Below are positions 20,373-31,345 of a stretch of 64,000 nt of DNA, piece by piece. Source of the stretch: Aureobasidium sp. EXF-3400 (Eukaryota > Ascomycota > Dothideomycetes > Dothideales > Saccotheciaceae); assembly GCA_024195585.1 (NCBI GenBank), contig SWBL01000186.1:33904-97903 (forward strand), read 5' to 3'. Below the pieces are notes generated by a model. That model was not told the origin of the DNA, did no database searches, and saw only the letters and a program-made list of their open reading frames with translations. Position numbers and translations under genes: made by a program. Each line of letters starts with the position of its first letter. The stretch's first letter is position 1.

Positions 20373-20897
20373 ATGGACTTCACACTCCCTCCTACATGCC
20401 CAGACCTAGGCCTCTACGGCAATCACTTCTGGGACAACGCGTCTTTCGCACTCTACACCATCATCGAAACCAGCGACGAGCGCATGCAACAAATCGCAAC
20501 AACGCTAGACGCAGAATGGTACGAAGGGCAAGGAAACGAAGGCTCTCACCTCGTCCGTGTCGCCCCTTCTCACAACTTCGCAAACAAAAACCTTAGCGAT
20601 ATTCTAGAGGCTCATGTAAAGCTGGACAAGGTAGCGCCAGGCCAAAGCGAATCACAGTATGGAGCGCCAGATCTACAGTGGTATCCTACTGCGTTTATTG
20701 TGGTGACGGCAGATGATGTTGATGATAAAGGCTTGCTTTTGGTCTATGCTGATGATGAAGTCGAGGATGATGACGAGGTTGCAGAGTGTAGGACGGACAA
20801 GTTCTTTTTCAAGCAGAAAGACGCGAATTCGATGTTGTCGAGCCTGGTCTACGACGACAATACTTGTCCGATATTAAAGGACATATACGGCTATTGA
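20373..20897 (+). CDS. Hypothetical protein, 174 residues
   Basis: Single-exon small protein starting MDFTLPPTCPDLGLYGNHFW. It is acidic, with no signal peptide or membrane span. The C-terminal half reads YPTAFIVVTADDVDDKGLLL then VYADDE, ending LVYDDNTCPILKDIYGY. This alternation of short strands with acidic turns resembles the small DUF6924-type fungal/bacterial proteins, but that is only a loose similarity. The start is preceded by a plausible fungal leader. It is tandem with CMR1 and convergent with TAF12. Confidence 0.62.
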   Translation: MDFTLPPTCPDLGLYGNHFWDNASFALYTIIETSDERMQQIATTLDAEWYEGQGNEGSHLVRVAPSHNFANKNLSDILEAHVKLDKVAPGQSESQYGAPDLQWYPTAFIVVTADDVDDKGLLLVYADDEVEDDDEVAECRTDKFFFKQKDANSMLSSLVYDDNTCPILKDIYGY

Positions 20898-21218
20898 CCC
20901 AAAATGCATGTTGAAGCAATAGTTGCATTCTGTTTTTGGTCTATCAATGCTAGTGTGTAGAAAAGAGGGGATAGCCATAAGTCAATTCCATCTGGTATGG
21001 CGACCCATTTGAGCATCCCAGTAATACAACTTCATCGAAGAAACCATTCCGTCCCGTCTCCGAATCATCAATGAAAATTTCAATCTCTCCCATTCCCAGA
21101 ACTCCTCGCTTCAAAGCAAATATTTTCAGCAATCCTCGATTCGTCATCACGACTGTCCTTTTCTCTTTGCGAGTCTCGGTACCTGTATTGCCCGTCTTGG
21201 GTTGAAACCGACAGCGTC
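20898..21218. other. Convergent intergenic region
   Basis: 3' flanks of the 174-residue orphan and TAF12. Nothing further recognised. Confidence 0.45.
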
Positions 21219-22967
21219 CTATGCGTCGTTCTTTCCCATAACCTTGGCAGCTTGCACGGCGTTCATCTTCTGAGTCCATCCAGGTGCGGGCTGGAACTTG
21301 CGCACTGTACGAACCTCGTCCAGGGAATAACCAGGGACACGGATGTTGTAGTTGCGCTCGAGAATGATTTGGATATCACGAATATCCAGAGTCGTGTTAG
21401 GTCTGATCTTGGCCAAGCGACAGGCAGCAGTGATAACGCTGTCCACAAAATCATCGGCGAGAGTGAGGACGGACTCTTCGACATCAGGAGTGAGTCCATC
21501 GCCTTCACCGCCACCTGTGACTTGTCTGACCAGTTCGTCCAACTTCTTCTTGCTCAGCACGCGGTCTCCTTCGCCCTCAAGGATAAAGTGAGGCGTCTTC
21601 TGAACAGCAGGCTGACCCATCATACCAGGAGCACCATTGCTGGGACCGCCGAAGGTAGGACGAGCAGGACCAAGCGGCACGGGGTTATGAGTGCCTGTGG
21701 TTGGCAGGTTTTTAGGGATAGGGAACTTAGGGTTACCAACATTGAGAGCAGTCTGCTGAGTGTGATTGAAAGCTTGTCCGCCAGGCTGGGAGGTAGGTGT
21801 GCCTCCTCCTCCTTGCACTTGCTGAGCCGAGTAAGTGCGCTGGGCTTGGTTGATTGCATCGGCATGAGAAAGAGCTTGAGGCTGGCCAGAAGGGGCGGGC
21901 GATTGGTAGGGCTGCTGTTGGTTGGGAGGGCGAGCAATGGGCTGCTGCGGCTGTTGCTGCTGCTGTGGATGCATTGGGACGTTGGATTGCTGCTGGTAGG
22001 GCACGGCAGGGCTCATGGCCGAAGCTGGGTTGTTTGCCTGGGCTGACTGGTTATAGGGCGAGGCAACCTGTTGTTGGGGCATGGGAGTCTGCGAGTTGTT
22101 TTGTTGCGGCGGCTTCGACTTGTCGGCCCATGCCAGTCGGTTCTTTTCGTTCTCATTACGAACAGTGTCAATCTTTGACTTTGCGTCCTGAACACCCATC
22201 CTAGCGGCGTCTCTTGCCGAGACCAAGTCTGGTGTGGCCGTCTGTCCAGTGTTCTCCATCTGTGTTATCTTCTCGTGTGTCTGCTGGAAGCGACTAACGC
22301 TGCTCTCCTGCATGGTAACCAGCCTGGTCAAAGTACTCATAATACTTCTCTTATAGTTCTCGTACTCGGGAGTGTTTGGAATAATGTTGGTAGGAGGGAA
22401 GACCTTGAAGCCGTTGAGGAAGGCCTTTGCCTGTGGACCGAGAGGAAAGTTGTTTATATTTCCTGGGACTCGGGGGATCTGCTGCTGTTGTTGCTGCTGT
22501 TGAGGAATTTGCTGCTGTGCTTGTTGAGGATGGTGTTGCTGCTGCTGTTGCTGAGGTTGTTGTTGCGGCTGAGGGTTCGGTATTTGAGGTTGTGACACAG
22601 CCTGCTGAGTGGTGGGTTGCGCTTGCTGCTGTTGTGGTTGCTGAGGCTGTTGCTGGTTTTGCTGCGGTTGCGGAGCTTGAGCTTGCGACTGCTGTGGTCG
22701 CTGCTGTTGATTTTGGCTGTTGGCCTTCCACTGGGTGATATGGCGCATGATCTCCCTCGAGACTTCCTTGATCTTCGCGGTTGCCTTGTTATGTGTCTCG
22801 CTGCCACGAGGATTGGCTTCCAGTGCAGTCCACAATTTGGTCAAGCCTTCAGTGTAAGTGACCTTTTTCTCAGCCGAGAGCATGGGAATGTTTGCGATCT
22901 TCTCGGGACGGATCATATCAGGAGGGTAGGCCGAGGCCGCTTGCGGTGCGCTGCCTGGTTGACTCAT
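21219..22967 (-). CDS. TAF12: Transcription initiation factor TFIID subunit 12 (histone-fold, also SAGA)
   Basis: 582 residues from ATG 22967 ([20 protein letters not shown]). An in-frame ATG at 23105 would add 46 residues unlike the family. Residues 1-95 are the conserved fungal N-terminal region ([19 protein letters not shown]). From residue 93 there is a long Gln-rich tract with many CAG/CAA runs (22480-22730) and further Q/P-rich sequence. The C-terminal histone fold is at about 470-545: [34 protein letters not shown] and [20 protein letters not shown], followed by the conserved [14 protein letters not shown] tail. TAF12 pairs with TAF4 in TFIID and with Ada1 in SAGA. Confidence 0.95.
   Translation of the reverse strand: MSQPGSAPQAASAYPPDMIRPEKIANIPMLSAEKKVTYTEGLTKLWTALEANPRGSETHNKATAKIKEVSREIMRHITQWKANSQNQQQRPQQSQAQAPQPQQNQQQPQQPQQQQAQPTTQQAVSQPQIPNPQPQQQPQQQQQQHHPQQAQQQIPQQQQQQQQIPRVPGNINNFPLGPQAKAFLNGFKVFPPTNIIPNTPEYENYKRSIMSTLTRLVTMQESSVSRFQQTHEKITQMENTGQTATPDLVSARDAARMGVQDAKSKIDTVRNENEKNRLAWADKSKPPQQNNSQTPMPQQQVASPYNQSAQANNPASAMSPAVPYQQQSNVPMHPQQQQQPQQPIARPPNQQQPYQSPAPSGQPQALSHADAINQAQRTYSAQQVQGGGGTPTSQPGGQAFNHTQQTALNVGNPKFPIPKNLPTTGTHNPVPLGPARPTFGGPSNGAPGMMGQPAVQKTPHFILEGEGDRVLSKKKLDELVRQVTGGGEGDGLTPDVEESVLTLADDFVDSVITAACRLAKIRPNTTLDIRDIQIILERNYNIRVPGYSLDEVRTVRKFQPAPGWTQKMNAVQAAKVMGKNDA
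22480..22730 (-). repeat. Polyglutamine-coding low-complexity tract in TAF12
   Basis: Dense CTG/TTG/CGG triplets on the plus strand encode runs of Gln broken by Pro and Ala. The codons are mixed, so this is not a pure trinucleotide array. Such tracts vary in length between strains and are common in fungal TAF12. Confidence 0.75.
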
Positions 22968-23385
22968 GATGATGGTGTCGTCGCTTAAGCCAGTTTCCAG
23001 GAAAGATGATAGCGAATGTGATGTGCGCCCAGAGATCGGCACTTGACAAGCGCTGGCGTAGTGATGATGACGGCGTGGGTGTGTGAAGGAAAGCGCGACG
23101 CTCACTTTCCGCGAACCTGGAAGTCGCGAATGCTCGCTGCACCTGCCAAGAAATGAACTCGAGAATCAACATCTCTCACTTGAGCAAGACATCACTTGTT
23201 CTCTTTTGCATAAACAGACCGTTCATTTCAGATACACTCTGGTTACTTGAGTACCTATTTACCTTATCTGCAGCATAATGAAAACCGTTCTTTCTCCTTC
23301 ACATCACATTTGTATGCTCAAGACAAGTCCTGCCTGCCTCGGTATTTGTTATTATTACAATAGTTTGGCCCCAATGTTGACCATT
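22968..23385. other. Intergenic region upstream of TAF12
   Basis: TAF12 promoter on one side and the 3' flank of the secreted-protein gene on the other. Both genes run on the minus strand. No other feature is seen. Confidence 0.45.
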
Positions 23386-25254
23386 TCACTGGCTTTCTTC
23401 TCTCAGCAGTCCAGCAGCGCACGTGTTGTTGGACCAGCCGAGGGCGAGATTGTCCATGAACCAAGAAACAGGTTCATCGTTGACAGAGGCTTCGATACGA
23501 AGACTACTCAGCGCCTTCATAGACAAGTCAAAGTGGACCTGCTTGAGTTCGCAGTGATCGGGCAAGAGACATGGGGACAGGAACACAGTCTGATGGAATG
23601 CTGCCACTTCGGACTTGGTCTCCTCGTGGTAAACTTGGCCTGTAATTTGCAGCTTGCATTGATCAGCAGAATGATTGTCGCATCCGAGATAGGCGCTGTA
23701 GGCATTGAACCAGAATGCGCTTGAGCTCCTGCGTATGCCGACACCAATCTCGCCAGAGAGTTGTCCTCTCTGGTTGTGGTTGTGGTTGTCGCCAGTATCA
23801 TTAGCAACAAACATGACAAGGTGAGGAGGCGAGACAGGCAGGAAGGGCATAGATGGGGGTGGAGCGTAAACAAAGCCATTCGAGAAGTACATGTGGTGGT
23901 ATGGATCGGAGACAGGCGAGGCTTGGCTAGGCTCACTGACGGGATCTGTAGGCAAGAAGTTGGGCTCATCATCCCACTACATATTCATGTCAGTCTTGTT
24001 CTACGAAAAGAGAACGGTAAGTACTCACAGTCAAGGTGAAGTCACCATGTTCACCACACACGCTCGGGGTAGGCATAGAGATCGACGTGTTGCTGTAAAT
24101 CTTGGTCAAGGTCGACGAGGTACGCGAGTATGCAGGGACTGGAACGAAAGGGGGATATCCAGTAGCCGAGGCCAAGATTGAGCTGGCGTTCTGGCCATGA
24201 CGGTAGGCTGATGATGGGACGATCGACGAGATAACAGAGGCACTCTTTTGAGAAGCAGCTCCAACGGAAACAGAAGACACCAGCGAATCAGTGGGAGCCG
24301 TGACAGCACCTGAAACGCCAGAAGACTTGACAGTGGAACCAGCAAGAGTAGCGTTCCAAGCAGATGCAGCCCAAGCGAGGGAACTGAAATTGCCGGCACT
24401 ATTGATGGCGGAAGTGAAGCCGGCTGAAGGGGTGGCAAAGACAGTGTAGGTAAGATCAGTGGTCACGTCAACATAGCTGACGGAACAAACTGATTCTGAG
24501 GTGCTTGCCAATTCGACAGTGCTCGTAGTAGAGGTTGGAGGTCCAGTCACGGTATGGATTGAGTGCGATGAAGTCATGAGAGCAGCAGACTTGGGGCTCT
24601 CCGACGACAGGTAGACAGTCAGAACCGAGATCATGCTCTTAGTCAAGTAAGAAGTCACAGTCGAGGTTGTGGTGTCTTCGTCCGAAACACCAGCCAAGGC
24701 GTTGGAGGATTGCGGTACCCAGGAAGTGACAGCAGGAGGTGTGATGGTGAGAACCGTAATCTGGGTGATGGTGACCTCAGGATCGTCGCTGGGAGTGGGA
24801 AAGACGGTCACCTCGACGGTCTGGGTCAGGGTCTCGCTGAAGCTGCCAGTAGGAGAAGCGCCGTTGATCCAACTGGTTGTGCCATCCTGATCGATGTAGG
24901 AATAGCCCGAACCAGAAGCAGTAGGGCCAGCAGAAGACTGAGAAGGAGTCACAGTCACATAGTTGGTCAGAGTTGAGTAGCTGGTGATGGTTGAGAACGA
25001 CTCCGTGGTAGACGAGTCGATCGCAGAAGGAGAAGCAGTCTCGCTCTGGCAGAATGAGATGGTGACAGTCTCAGTGACAGGCTCGCACGAAGACAACGCG
25101 CTGGGATACCGTGTCAGCAAGCACGCAGAAGGTAGAAGACATGGCGCGATCTTTCGAGTCACGCGCAGATGTTATGAACTTACTCTTGGGTCTCGCTGGT
25201 TGCAAGAGAAAAGCCAAAGAGGCTCAATGCCACGAGAGAAGTTGCCAGACGCAT
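23386..25254 (-). CDS. Ser/Thr-rich secreted protein of unknown function
   Basis: 577 residues after splicing. Exons (minus strand) are 25254-25184, 25100-24029 and 23976-23386; introns are 83 and 52 nt. Exon 1 encodes a signal peptide, MRLATSLVALSLFGFSLATS. Residues 25-380 are very rich in Ser, Thr and Val with motifs such as TETVTISFCQ, TVEVTVFPTP and TVTSYLTKS, typical of O-glycosylated wall or adhesin stalks. Exon 3 (WDDEPNFLPTDPV onward) differs: it looks globular, with FWFNAYSAYLGCDN, DQCKLQITGQVY, FLSPCLLPDHCELKQV and WFMDNLALGWSNNTC, and paired cysteines. No GPI signal is evident. I do not recognise the C-terminal domain. A cell-surface or secreted role is inferred. Confidence 0.8.
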
Positions 25255-26803
25255 GGTGATGTTGATAGTTGAAGCAATGAACGACCTGGGTAAGGGAGAG
25301 ATGAGAAGAATGAGTGGTGTGTTGTGTTATAACGAAAGTGTGGTGCCGCGGAAAAAGGTAAACGAGGAAAGTGCGAACAGTGACGGGAATTTAGACTGGC
25401 AGGCGCACGCTGTCGTTGGTAACAACCAATCACACGGCCATAGCGATGAATAGTCAAGGTTCCGTTTGATCTCTGTGGCCCCTCCTCCCTCAGGTTAGCA
25501 GCAGCTTTTGAGTCTTGATGCATGTCACGAAGTTGTCCTTCTCTTTACGGCATCTCAGAAGAGATGATTCACTGCACCTCATCGTTACCTGCCCTTCTAG
25601 CACCACTTTGAACATGGCTTCCTTCTTCTCTTCCTACCTGTTGCTACCAATATCCAAGGCACTCATCTCCACCTCCGCACTCCATAACCATACTATACCA
25701 CCAAGCGCAGATCTACCCCTTCCACGATTTGGAAGCGATCGTGCGTCCATGCGAGGGTTCCTGCATTACCACCACATAAACTGGACTCGCCTCTATCGGA
25801 TAGCCTCGTTTGCTCGTGGAACTTCCGGGACGGCAATACCAAATTTCAGGAACACGATGTTAAGATATCAATGCCGGACAGTGACACAACAGTCGCCGAT
25901 TGACTATGTATCAAGAAGTCTCCGGTACCTCGTATGCCAGGAACAGCTCGTGCGGTAAGCTGCACCCGTGACGCTCTCTGTGGCGGTGAGGAAGCATATG
26001 GCTGTTGTGCGACCAAACAAAGCTCCACGCCAATAGTCGTAGTAGAAGGCCAATCCTTTGGACAAAGGAATTTGTTGCCGACTCTTCATCCGCAGAGTTT
26101 GAGAGTCAGTCAAGTCTTCCACAGAAGGAAGATGATACGCCGATGATCCATGTCCTAGTCCGGTTGGAAGTCAATAGCCCTGGAACTGAAGAAAAGCGAC
26201 TGCTGTACGATCGAATACGCAAGACAATCCAGGACTCATGTTTACAGACCGCTCGTGGTGCTCGAGATAGGTGAGGAAGCTTCAAGATTTCTCATGCTAC
26301 CCATTGCCGTCAAACATTCAGGCACGAATCGTGACTTCCTTCCACTCCGGATCGACGAGAAGAGCCAGCAAGAACACAATCAGTCCAAGCAATAACCGAA
26401 CACTCACCGCTATCGCAGTTCTGCCATGAGGTGGAGCACAGGTGGATACCGGCCGAGATAGCCCTGAAGGTGAACGTGATGAGCGGATAGCATTGCGAAG
26501 TCGCGCAGGTGACCAATCGGCTCACGAGGTCGTCAAGCACTCTCGGACTCGAGCAAAAGATATCATCTCACAAGCCCGCTCGAGCACAAGACTTGCGATA
26601 CACAACAAGAAGCAATCCACCAGTGGTCCACAGTGCGACAGTTTTCAGCTCGACAAGCAGCGGCGTTGTTAGCGTTCGCTCCTCTCGTTCCCCTCTCGAC
26701 ACCTTTTCTCCCGCAACGCTCCGATCCTCCGCCTGTTCTCCCTCCTGCCAACATTGCCCCTCTCCGCACCCCACCACAACCTGTGCTGGCTGGCAATCTG
26801 GCC
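25255..26803. other. Long divergent intergenic region
   Basis: About 1.5 kb between the divergent starts of the secreted-protein gene and the CCCH gene. Several short open frames overlap on both strands, but none has protein-like composition or splice support. It is likely a long promoter plus the leader of the zinc-finger gene. Confidence 0.45.
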
Positions 26804-28547
26804 ATGAGTGTAGAAGAAAACACGCCTCACAGGCGCTCGAGCAGCGCCTCGTTTGCTCAAAACATGTCGAGGGACTTTCCCCAGCCAAACTCGGCCGCAG
26901 CCTTCGCCGGTGCTCGCAGTCCTCCCAAAGCAAAGAGTATGGCCAGTCGAGCTCTTGAGTCCTCGCATATCTGACATGTGTTTGCAGACACGTCGCATGT
27001 GCCATGCAAGTTCTATCCATTTGGCACCTGTCAAGCCGGCGCGGCCTGTCAGTTCTCTCACGATATGGACCCCATGACGCAGAATGCGCCTTGCAAATAC
27101 TTTGCCAAGGTACTTGCGCCATTGTCGCATGTGTCTGCACTTGCATGTCACTGACTCGCTATACCAGGGCAGCTGTAGATTCGGTCAAGGATGCGCCCTC
27201 GCACATATTCTCCCCGATGGCCGAGTCATCAACAGGCCTCCTCGCGGCGGTCAGCCTTTCAACTACGGCCGCCGTGGTCCTCAACCCTACGCTCCCGCTC
27301 CGCCATCATTGCTCACTATGCAAGCCAATGATTTGGCATCGCAGCAACAACAGCAGCCGCAAGAGATGGGATATCCAAAGCAAGAAGATATGCCAAACAT
27401 TCCAAACCCTGCGCCGTACCTCCAGGCTTCACAACCCCTCTCGCTGGACCCTAGCAACACCTTTGGCTCTCCTCTGAATGACAACCGCTTCGGAGCCTCG
27501 CCAAACGCCAGAGGTCTGAGCGTGCTAGATGCTCCCTTGCCTGGATCTTTCGACAGTCAGGGTATCTCACATGCTGCCCGTCACGGTCCCTTCGCTTCTT
27601 CTGTTCCTCCTCGTCTCGGCCACGGCCTTGAGTCACCTCCTTCATCCCTGCCGAACAAGGCTTTCCTCGGCAGCACTCTGCGCGGCCTAGGAGATACAAC
27701 TCTCGATGGCGTGTTGGCCGGTTCTTCACCTCCTACCTTTGAAGAGCCAATGAGCTTCGGAAAGCGACCTCTACACTCGGAGAGATTCTCACGACCTAGA
27801 CCCATGATGTCCGCTAGTGTCGGCACACGTCCTTCCTTCTATTCGCACTTCCCACCGGACGCGACCGATTCTGAGGAGAGTGAAGAGGAGGGTATTGGCG
27901 AGGATCTTCTGCCATCGAGTCTGCATGAGCTTCTGCCACCAGAGAAACTGCGCAGACCCTCGCAGCAGATTGATGATGATATTAACCCCTCCTTCCTGTC
28001 CGCTGGCCGTCGCGCAATATCGAACGGACAAATTCCCGTGGACAACAAAGTAGGCAGTATTAGCCCACACACTGGCAGCCCTTCGAGATATAGCTCAATC
28101 TGGTCCTCGGGCTCATACCGCAAGGAGGGAGAGAACGGGTTTGGTCACATCGGATCTCCTCTCCGACCATCTTCGCTGCGCTCCTCCTCGCTCGCTGGAG
28201 GTGACCTTGGCTCGCTTATTGGCAGCCCACCTAAACAAGCAAGCATGTCGATGCTCACTCGTGAGCTACAGAGTACCAGGATCTCCGAGAAATCTCCCTC
28301 ATTGCTTCCTCGTACCTCTTCCACTGATTCTCGCGCTGCTCTCCGTGGCGGGCTCGACAGAGGAATCAGCAGCAACAGCCTGGGCCGCAATGAGACGATC
28401 GAGGAAGAGGACCAGGGCTTGTTCTCTATGGAAGAAGAAGATGAGTTTGAGAGCTCATCCAAGAAGCCTTCGGTCTCTCCTATTGGTCTTTTGCCTGGAA
28501 AGAGCGAGCCCACTCTTGGACCTATCGGCGGGCAAAGAACCAAGTAA
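26804..28547 (+). CDS. CCCH-type zinc-finger RNA-binding protein (Cps3-like)
   Basis: 544 residues. Exons are 26804-26936, 26988-27109 and 27168-28547. The start MSVEENTPHRRSSSASF is chosen over an in-frame ATG at 26633 because sequence before it is low complexity. Two CCCH fingers are built across the introns: PCKFYPFGTCQAGAACQFSH in exon 2 and, split by intron 2, PCKYFAK|GSCRFGQGCALAH. Both have C-x7-C-x5-C-x3-H spacing. The rest is Pro/Ser-rich and disordered, with many SPxR sites and an acidic segment (DATDSEESEEEGIGED). Fungal relatives include S. pombe Cps3. A cytoplasmic mRNA-binding role is likely by family; targets are unknown. Confidence 0.88.
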
Positions 28548-28937
28548 GAGGGAAAAACGACTTCCCACAGAGATAAAACACCTGTCAATATATGTTTTTG
28601 GAAGGATTGCTTTGACGATTCATGAATACGGAGGCATGATTGTTCTTGTCTTCCCAGCCGGCGCTCCAAAAAGGGAAAACAAAATCTACATGGAAGGACA
28701 TTGTGAAAGAGAAGCTTGTTTTCAACAACAAAAAGCAAAAAAGAAGCATACGAGCGGAACAATTAATCTGCTGCTTTGACAAGTTGCATTTTCACCTGGG
28801 GAAGAGGGCATAAGAAATCTTTGTTGCATCTATGTATTTATTATTATCATCAACCAATTCTATATTCTAGCACATCATGGCATTATATCAGATAGATGTT
28901 TCCGAGCCTCGTTGGTTGGTCGTGTGCCTTGATCGAC
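28548..28937. other. Convergent intergenic region
   Basis: 3' flanks of the CCCH gene and the DsbA-family gene. AT-rich, no feature recognised. Confidence 0.45.
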
Positions 28938-29690
28938 CTAGCAGGTATTGCCAGATGATACCTGAGTGGTGGCCGACGCACCTGCTCCCTCACGCTTCTT
29001 GATCTCGTTGAAGACCTGCAGGAAAGTGGCAGGTTCCTCTGCACCACCAACTTCATACATGTTGTTGAAAGTGAAGTGGGGGACACCTAAGGCAGCAGGA
29101 GTCAGTAAATAGGATCTTATGGGTTGGGGTCCAGAAAACTTACCAGAGATGAACCTTCTCTGAGCGGCAGCAACCTCACGGTCAACCTCAGGACCACCCT
29201 TGTCGCTCTCCAACCACTCCTTGACCTCCTGTTCTTCAAGACCACCACTGACACCAGCCTTTGTCAAGATAGCATGATCAGTGATATCATCATTCAACTC
29301 AAAGTAAGCATTAAACAGCTTCTCCATAACCCTCGTCTGCGTGTCCTCTCCCTTTGTCTTTGCCAGTTGCACCAGTCTATGCGAATCTCTAGTATTGCCA
29401 GCCTTGCCTCCATAAGCAAAGTTGATTCCCAACTCATGACCAATCTCTGAGAGACGGGCTTGCATCATCTTTACTCTCTGCTCGCCAAACTTTTCGACGT
29501 AGATGGTTTGCTTATCTCTGCTTTGCTTGGGCGCGTCCGGGTTTAGATAGAATGGGAACCAGGTTGTGGTGAATGTGTCGTTGGGGAAGGTTTTCTTGTG
29601 GGTGTCCATAGCGACTTGTAGGCGGTTCTTGCCTACATAGCACCAAGGGCAGACTGTGTCGCTGACGATGGAGATGTTGTAGTTTGTCAT
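28938..29690 (-). CDS. DsbA-family thioredoxin-like oxidoreductase (FrnE-like)
   Basis: 231 residues. Exons are 29690-29144 and 29086-28938 (minus strand). The 57-nt intron is in frame and stop-free; removing it gives the conserved RRFISGVPHFTFNN. The N-terminus carries the thioredoxin-fold active site CPWC in ISIVSDTVCPWCYVGKNRL. Next come TTWFPFYLNPDAP, the family helical insert (NTRDSHRLVQLAKTKG; VMEKLFNAYFELNDDITD) and the cis-Pro loop GVPHF. Length and motifs match FrnE/HCCA-isomerase-like DsbA proteins found as cytosolic enzymes in fungi. The exact substrate is unknown. It is divergent from the Tls1-like gene. Confidence 0.88.
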   Translation of the reverse strand: MTNYNISIVSDTVCPWCYVGKNRLQVAMDTHKKTFPNDTFTTTWFPFYLNPDAPKQSRDKQTIYVEKFGEQRVKMMQARLSEIGHELGINFAYGGKAGNTRDSHRLVQLAKTKGEDTQTRVMEKLFNAYFELNDDITDHAILTKAGVSGGLEEQEVKEWLESDKGGPEVDREVAAAQRRFISGKFSGPQPIRSYLLTPAALGVPHFTFNNMYEVGGAEEPATFLQVFNEIKKREGAGASATTQVSSGNTC

Positions 29691-30133
29691 TTTGCGAAGG
29701 GTTGTGCGGAAAGCCAGGATGGGCGATTACTGAGCTTTTAGACCGTGGAAGGTAAAGGTAGATTTTGGGTTTGTAGGAAAATGTGGGAAGAGGCAAACGT
29801 TATGGTTCAAAGAGGTGGTAGAATTGGATGGAGTTGCTTAATAATTGTCATTCGGATAGCGCGGAGGACAAAGAAGGGAATGGTAAGCGAATTGGCAGGG
29901 AAACAGCACAGGATGGTGGATTGACTGGTACTAGGGAAAGAGGGTCTCCAATTGAGGTTTACAGCTAGTTTTGCTAGATGATTCGATGCATGGTACCAAG
30001 TAGGTAGTGGTATAGAAGTCGAATGGGAGGAGCAAGGTGGAAGAAGGATTGGCTTGGCGCTTCACATGCAAAAACATGACGAAAGAGCCGCTTGACGAAC
30101 CATGCCATGACCTGAACTTTCTCAATACACATC
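29691..30133. promoter_or_regulatory. Divergent promoter region, DsbA-family gene / Tls1-like gene
   Basis: 443 bp between two start codons pointing away from each other. No repeat or clear motif is seen. Confidence 0.45.
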
Positions 30134-31143
30134 ATGGCCGACACAAGTGAGGGACCGGTATTCAGGCCGTCTAAACGCAGAAAGGTCTTCCGAAAGAGAC
30201 GCGACCATGACGGCATCTCCGACGACGACGTAGCGACACAGACCGGATCAGCGACGACGGCCGACAACAAGCAACCAGAGGCCGAAGCAGAAACAAGAGA
30301 TGGTGGCGTGTCCCTGAGCTATGTCAGACCACTGGGCTCAAGAAAAGGTGGTGTGGCCTTCTCATCAACGCGCACCGCCAACGACAGCGGCATCAGCAGT
30401 GTCGTGGATACGAATGCTCCGCCCACGCCACTGAATGCCGTCGAGCATGCTCAAGCCCGCTTCGTTGCCCCTACAGGACATATTGCTTCGGCAGACGACA
30501 AGCATATGTGCGTACTCCTACTACCTGTCCAATGTTACGAGGTACAGAAAAGACTGACAGTCCAAGGATGGCCTATGTAGACTCCAAATTGGCCCGCTTG
30601 ACTCCACCACATGAAGCTCCGACACAGCCATCCACACCAGCAGAACCCATACCCACCTCGAGTGCAACCGCACAGCAGAACGAGAACCAATCTTCGGCCT
30701 CCCACAGTCACCTACACCAAGCAGACGTTACCAAGCCTGTCTCGACGACAACCACATCAGCCACAACAACTCGCCCTCAGAAACCGCCTCGCAAACCGCA
30801 CTGGCGCAACCGCCGCAACAGCGCAGACATCGCCCGCGACGCAATGGTCGACCAAATCCTCCGCGAATCCCAACTGAACATCTACGAAACCTCTGCATCC
30901 ACCACACACCCAAGGCCTTCTTCCGACGACACCCAAGATGCCGACGAACGCATGGCCGAGGAATTCAAGAGAAACTTTTATGCTGCGGCTGAAGAGAGGG
31001 CAGTCAGAAAGACTGCTGCACCGCCTCCACCGACATACGGCGCCAACAAGCTGGAGAGTCTCAAGGGGCCCAAGTTGGGTGGAAGTAGGAGCCAGAGGGC
31101 TGCCATGCATGCTGCGGAAAAGGCGAAGACCACGAAGAAGTAA
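30134..31143 (+). CDS. Hep59/Tls1-like spliceosome-associated protein
   Basis: 316 residues. Exons are 30134-30507 and 30567-31143. Acceptor AAG at 30564-30566 is preferred over the CAG at 30558-30560 because the branch site CTGAC lies immediately before the latter; the choice gives ...DKHMMAYVDSKLARL. This matches the MMxYIE element of the C9orf78/Tls1 (hepatocellular carcinoma antigen 59) family. The N-terminus FRPSKRRKVFRKRRD is the family's basic start. Later segments are RRNSADIARDAMVDQILRES and ADERMAEEFKRNFYAAAEER. Fission yeast Tls1 influences splicing of shelterin and heterochromatin factors. The call is by motif order; the middle is disordered. Confidence 0.66.
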
Positions 31144-31276
31144 GAAAGAGGATGAATGTTATGAAACTGCCGTCTATAAGCGCCATGAAATTGATACCCC
31201 TTGTTTCTTTTCGAAGACATATGTTGCTTTGCTGGACTGCACAACACACGCGAGGAACATGGTAATGACTCTATGG

Positions 31277-31315
31277 AGAGGTGTGATCTTGACAGGTCTC
31301 TACGACCACACCTCT
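31277..31315. terminator. Inverted repeat between convergent genes
   Basis: AGAGGTGTG (31277-31285) and CACACCTCT (31307-31315) are exact complements with a 21-nt loop. They lie in the 202-bp gap between the convergent Tls1-like gene and CHL1. A role in 3'-end formation is only a guess. Confidence 0.35.
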
Positions 31316-31345
31316 AAAGTGAAGCGACATCCTGCATGACTTATG

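Noticed and set aside
21252..22046. 264-codon plus-strand frame opposite TAF12
   Set aside because: Antisense shadow; no motif.
22968..23105. 46-residue extension of TAF12 to an upstream ATG
   Set aside because: TAF12 proteins do not have it; the ATG at 22967 gives a typical start.
26568..27151. Minus-strand frames over the CCCH gene start
   Set aside because: Antisense to confirmed zinc-finger exons; no family match.
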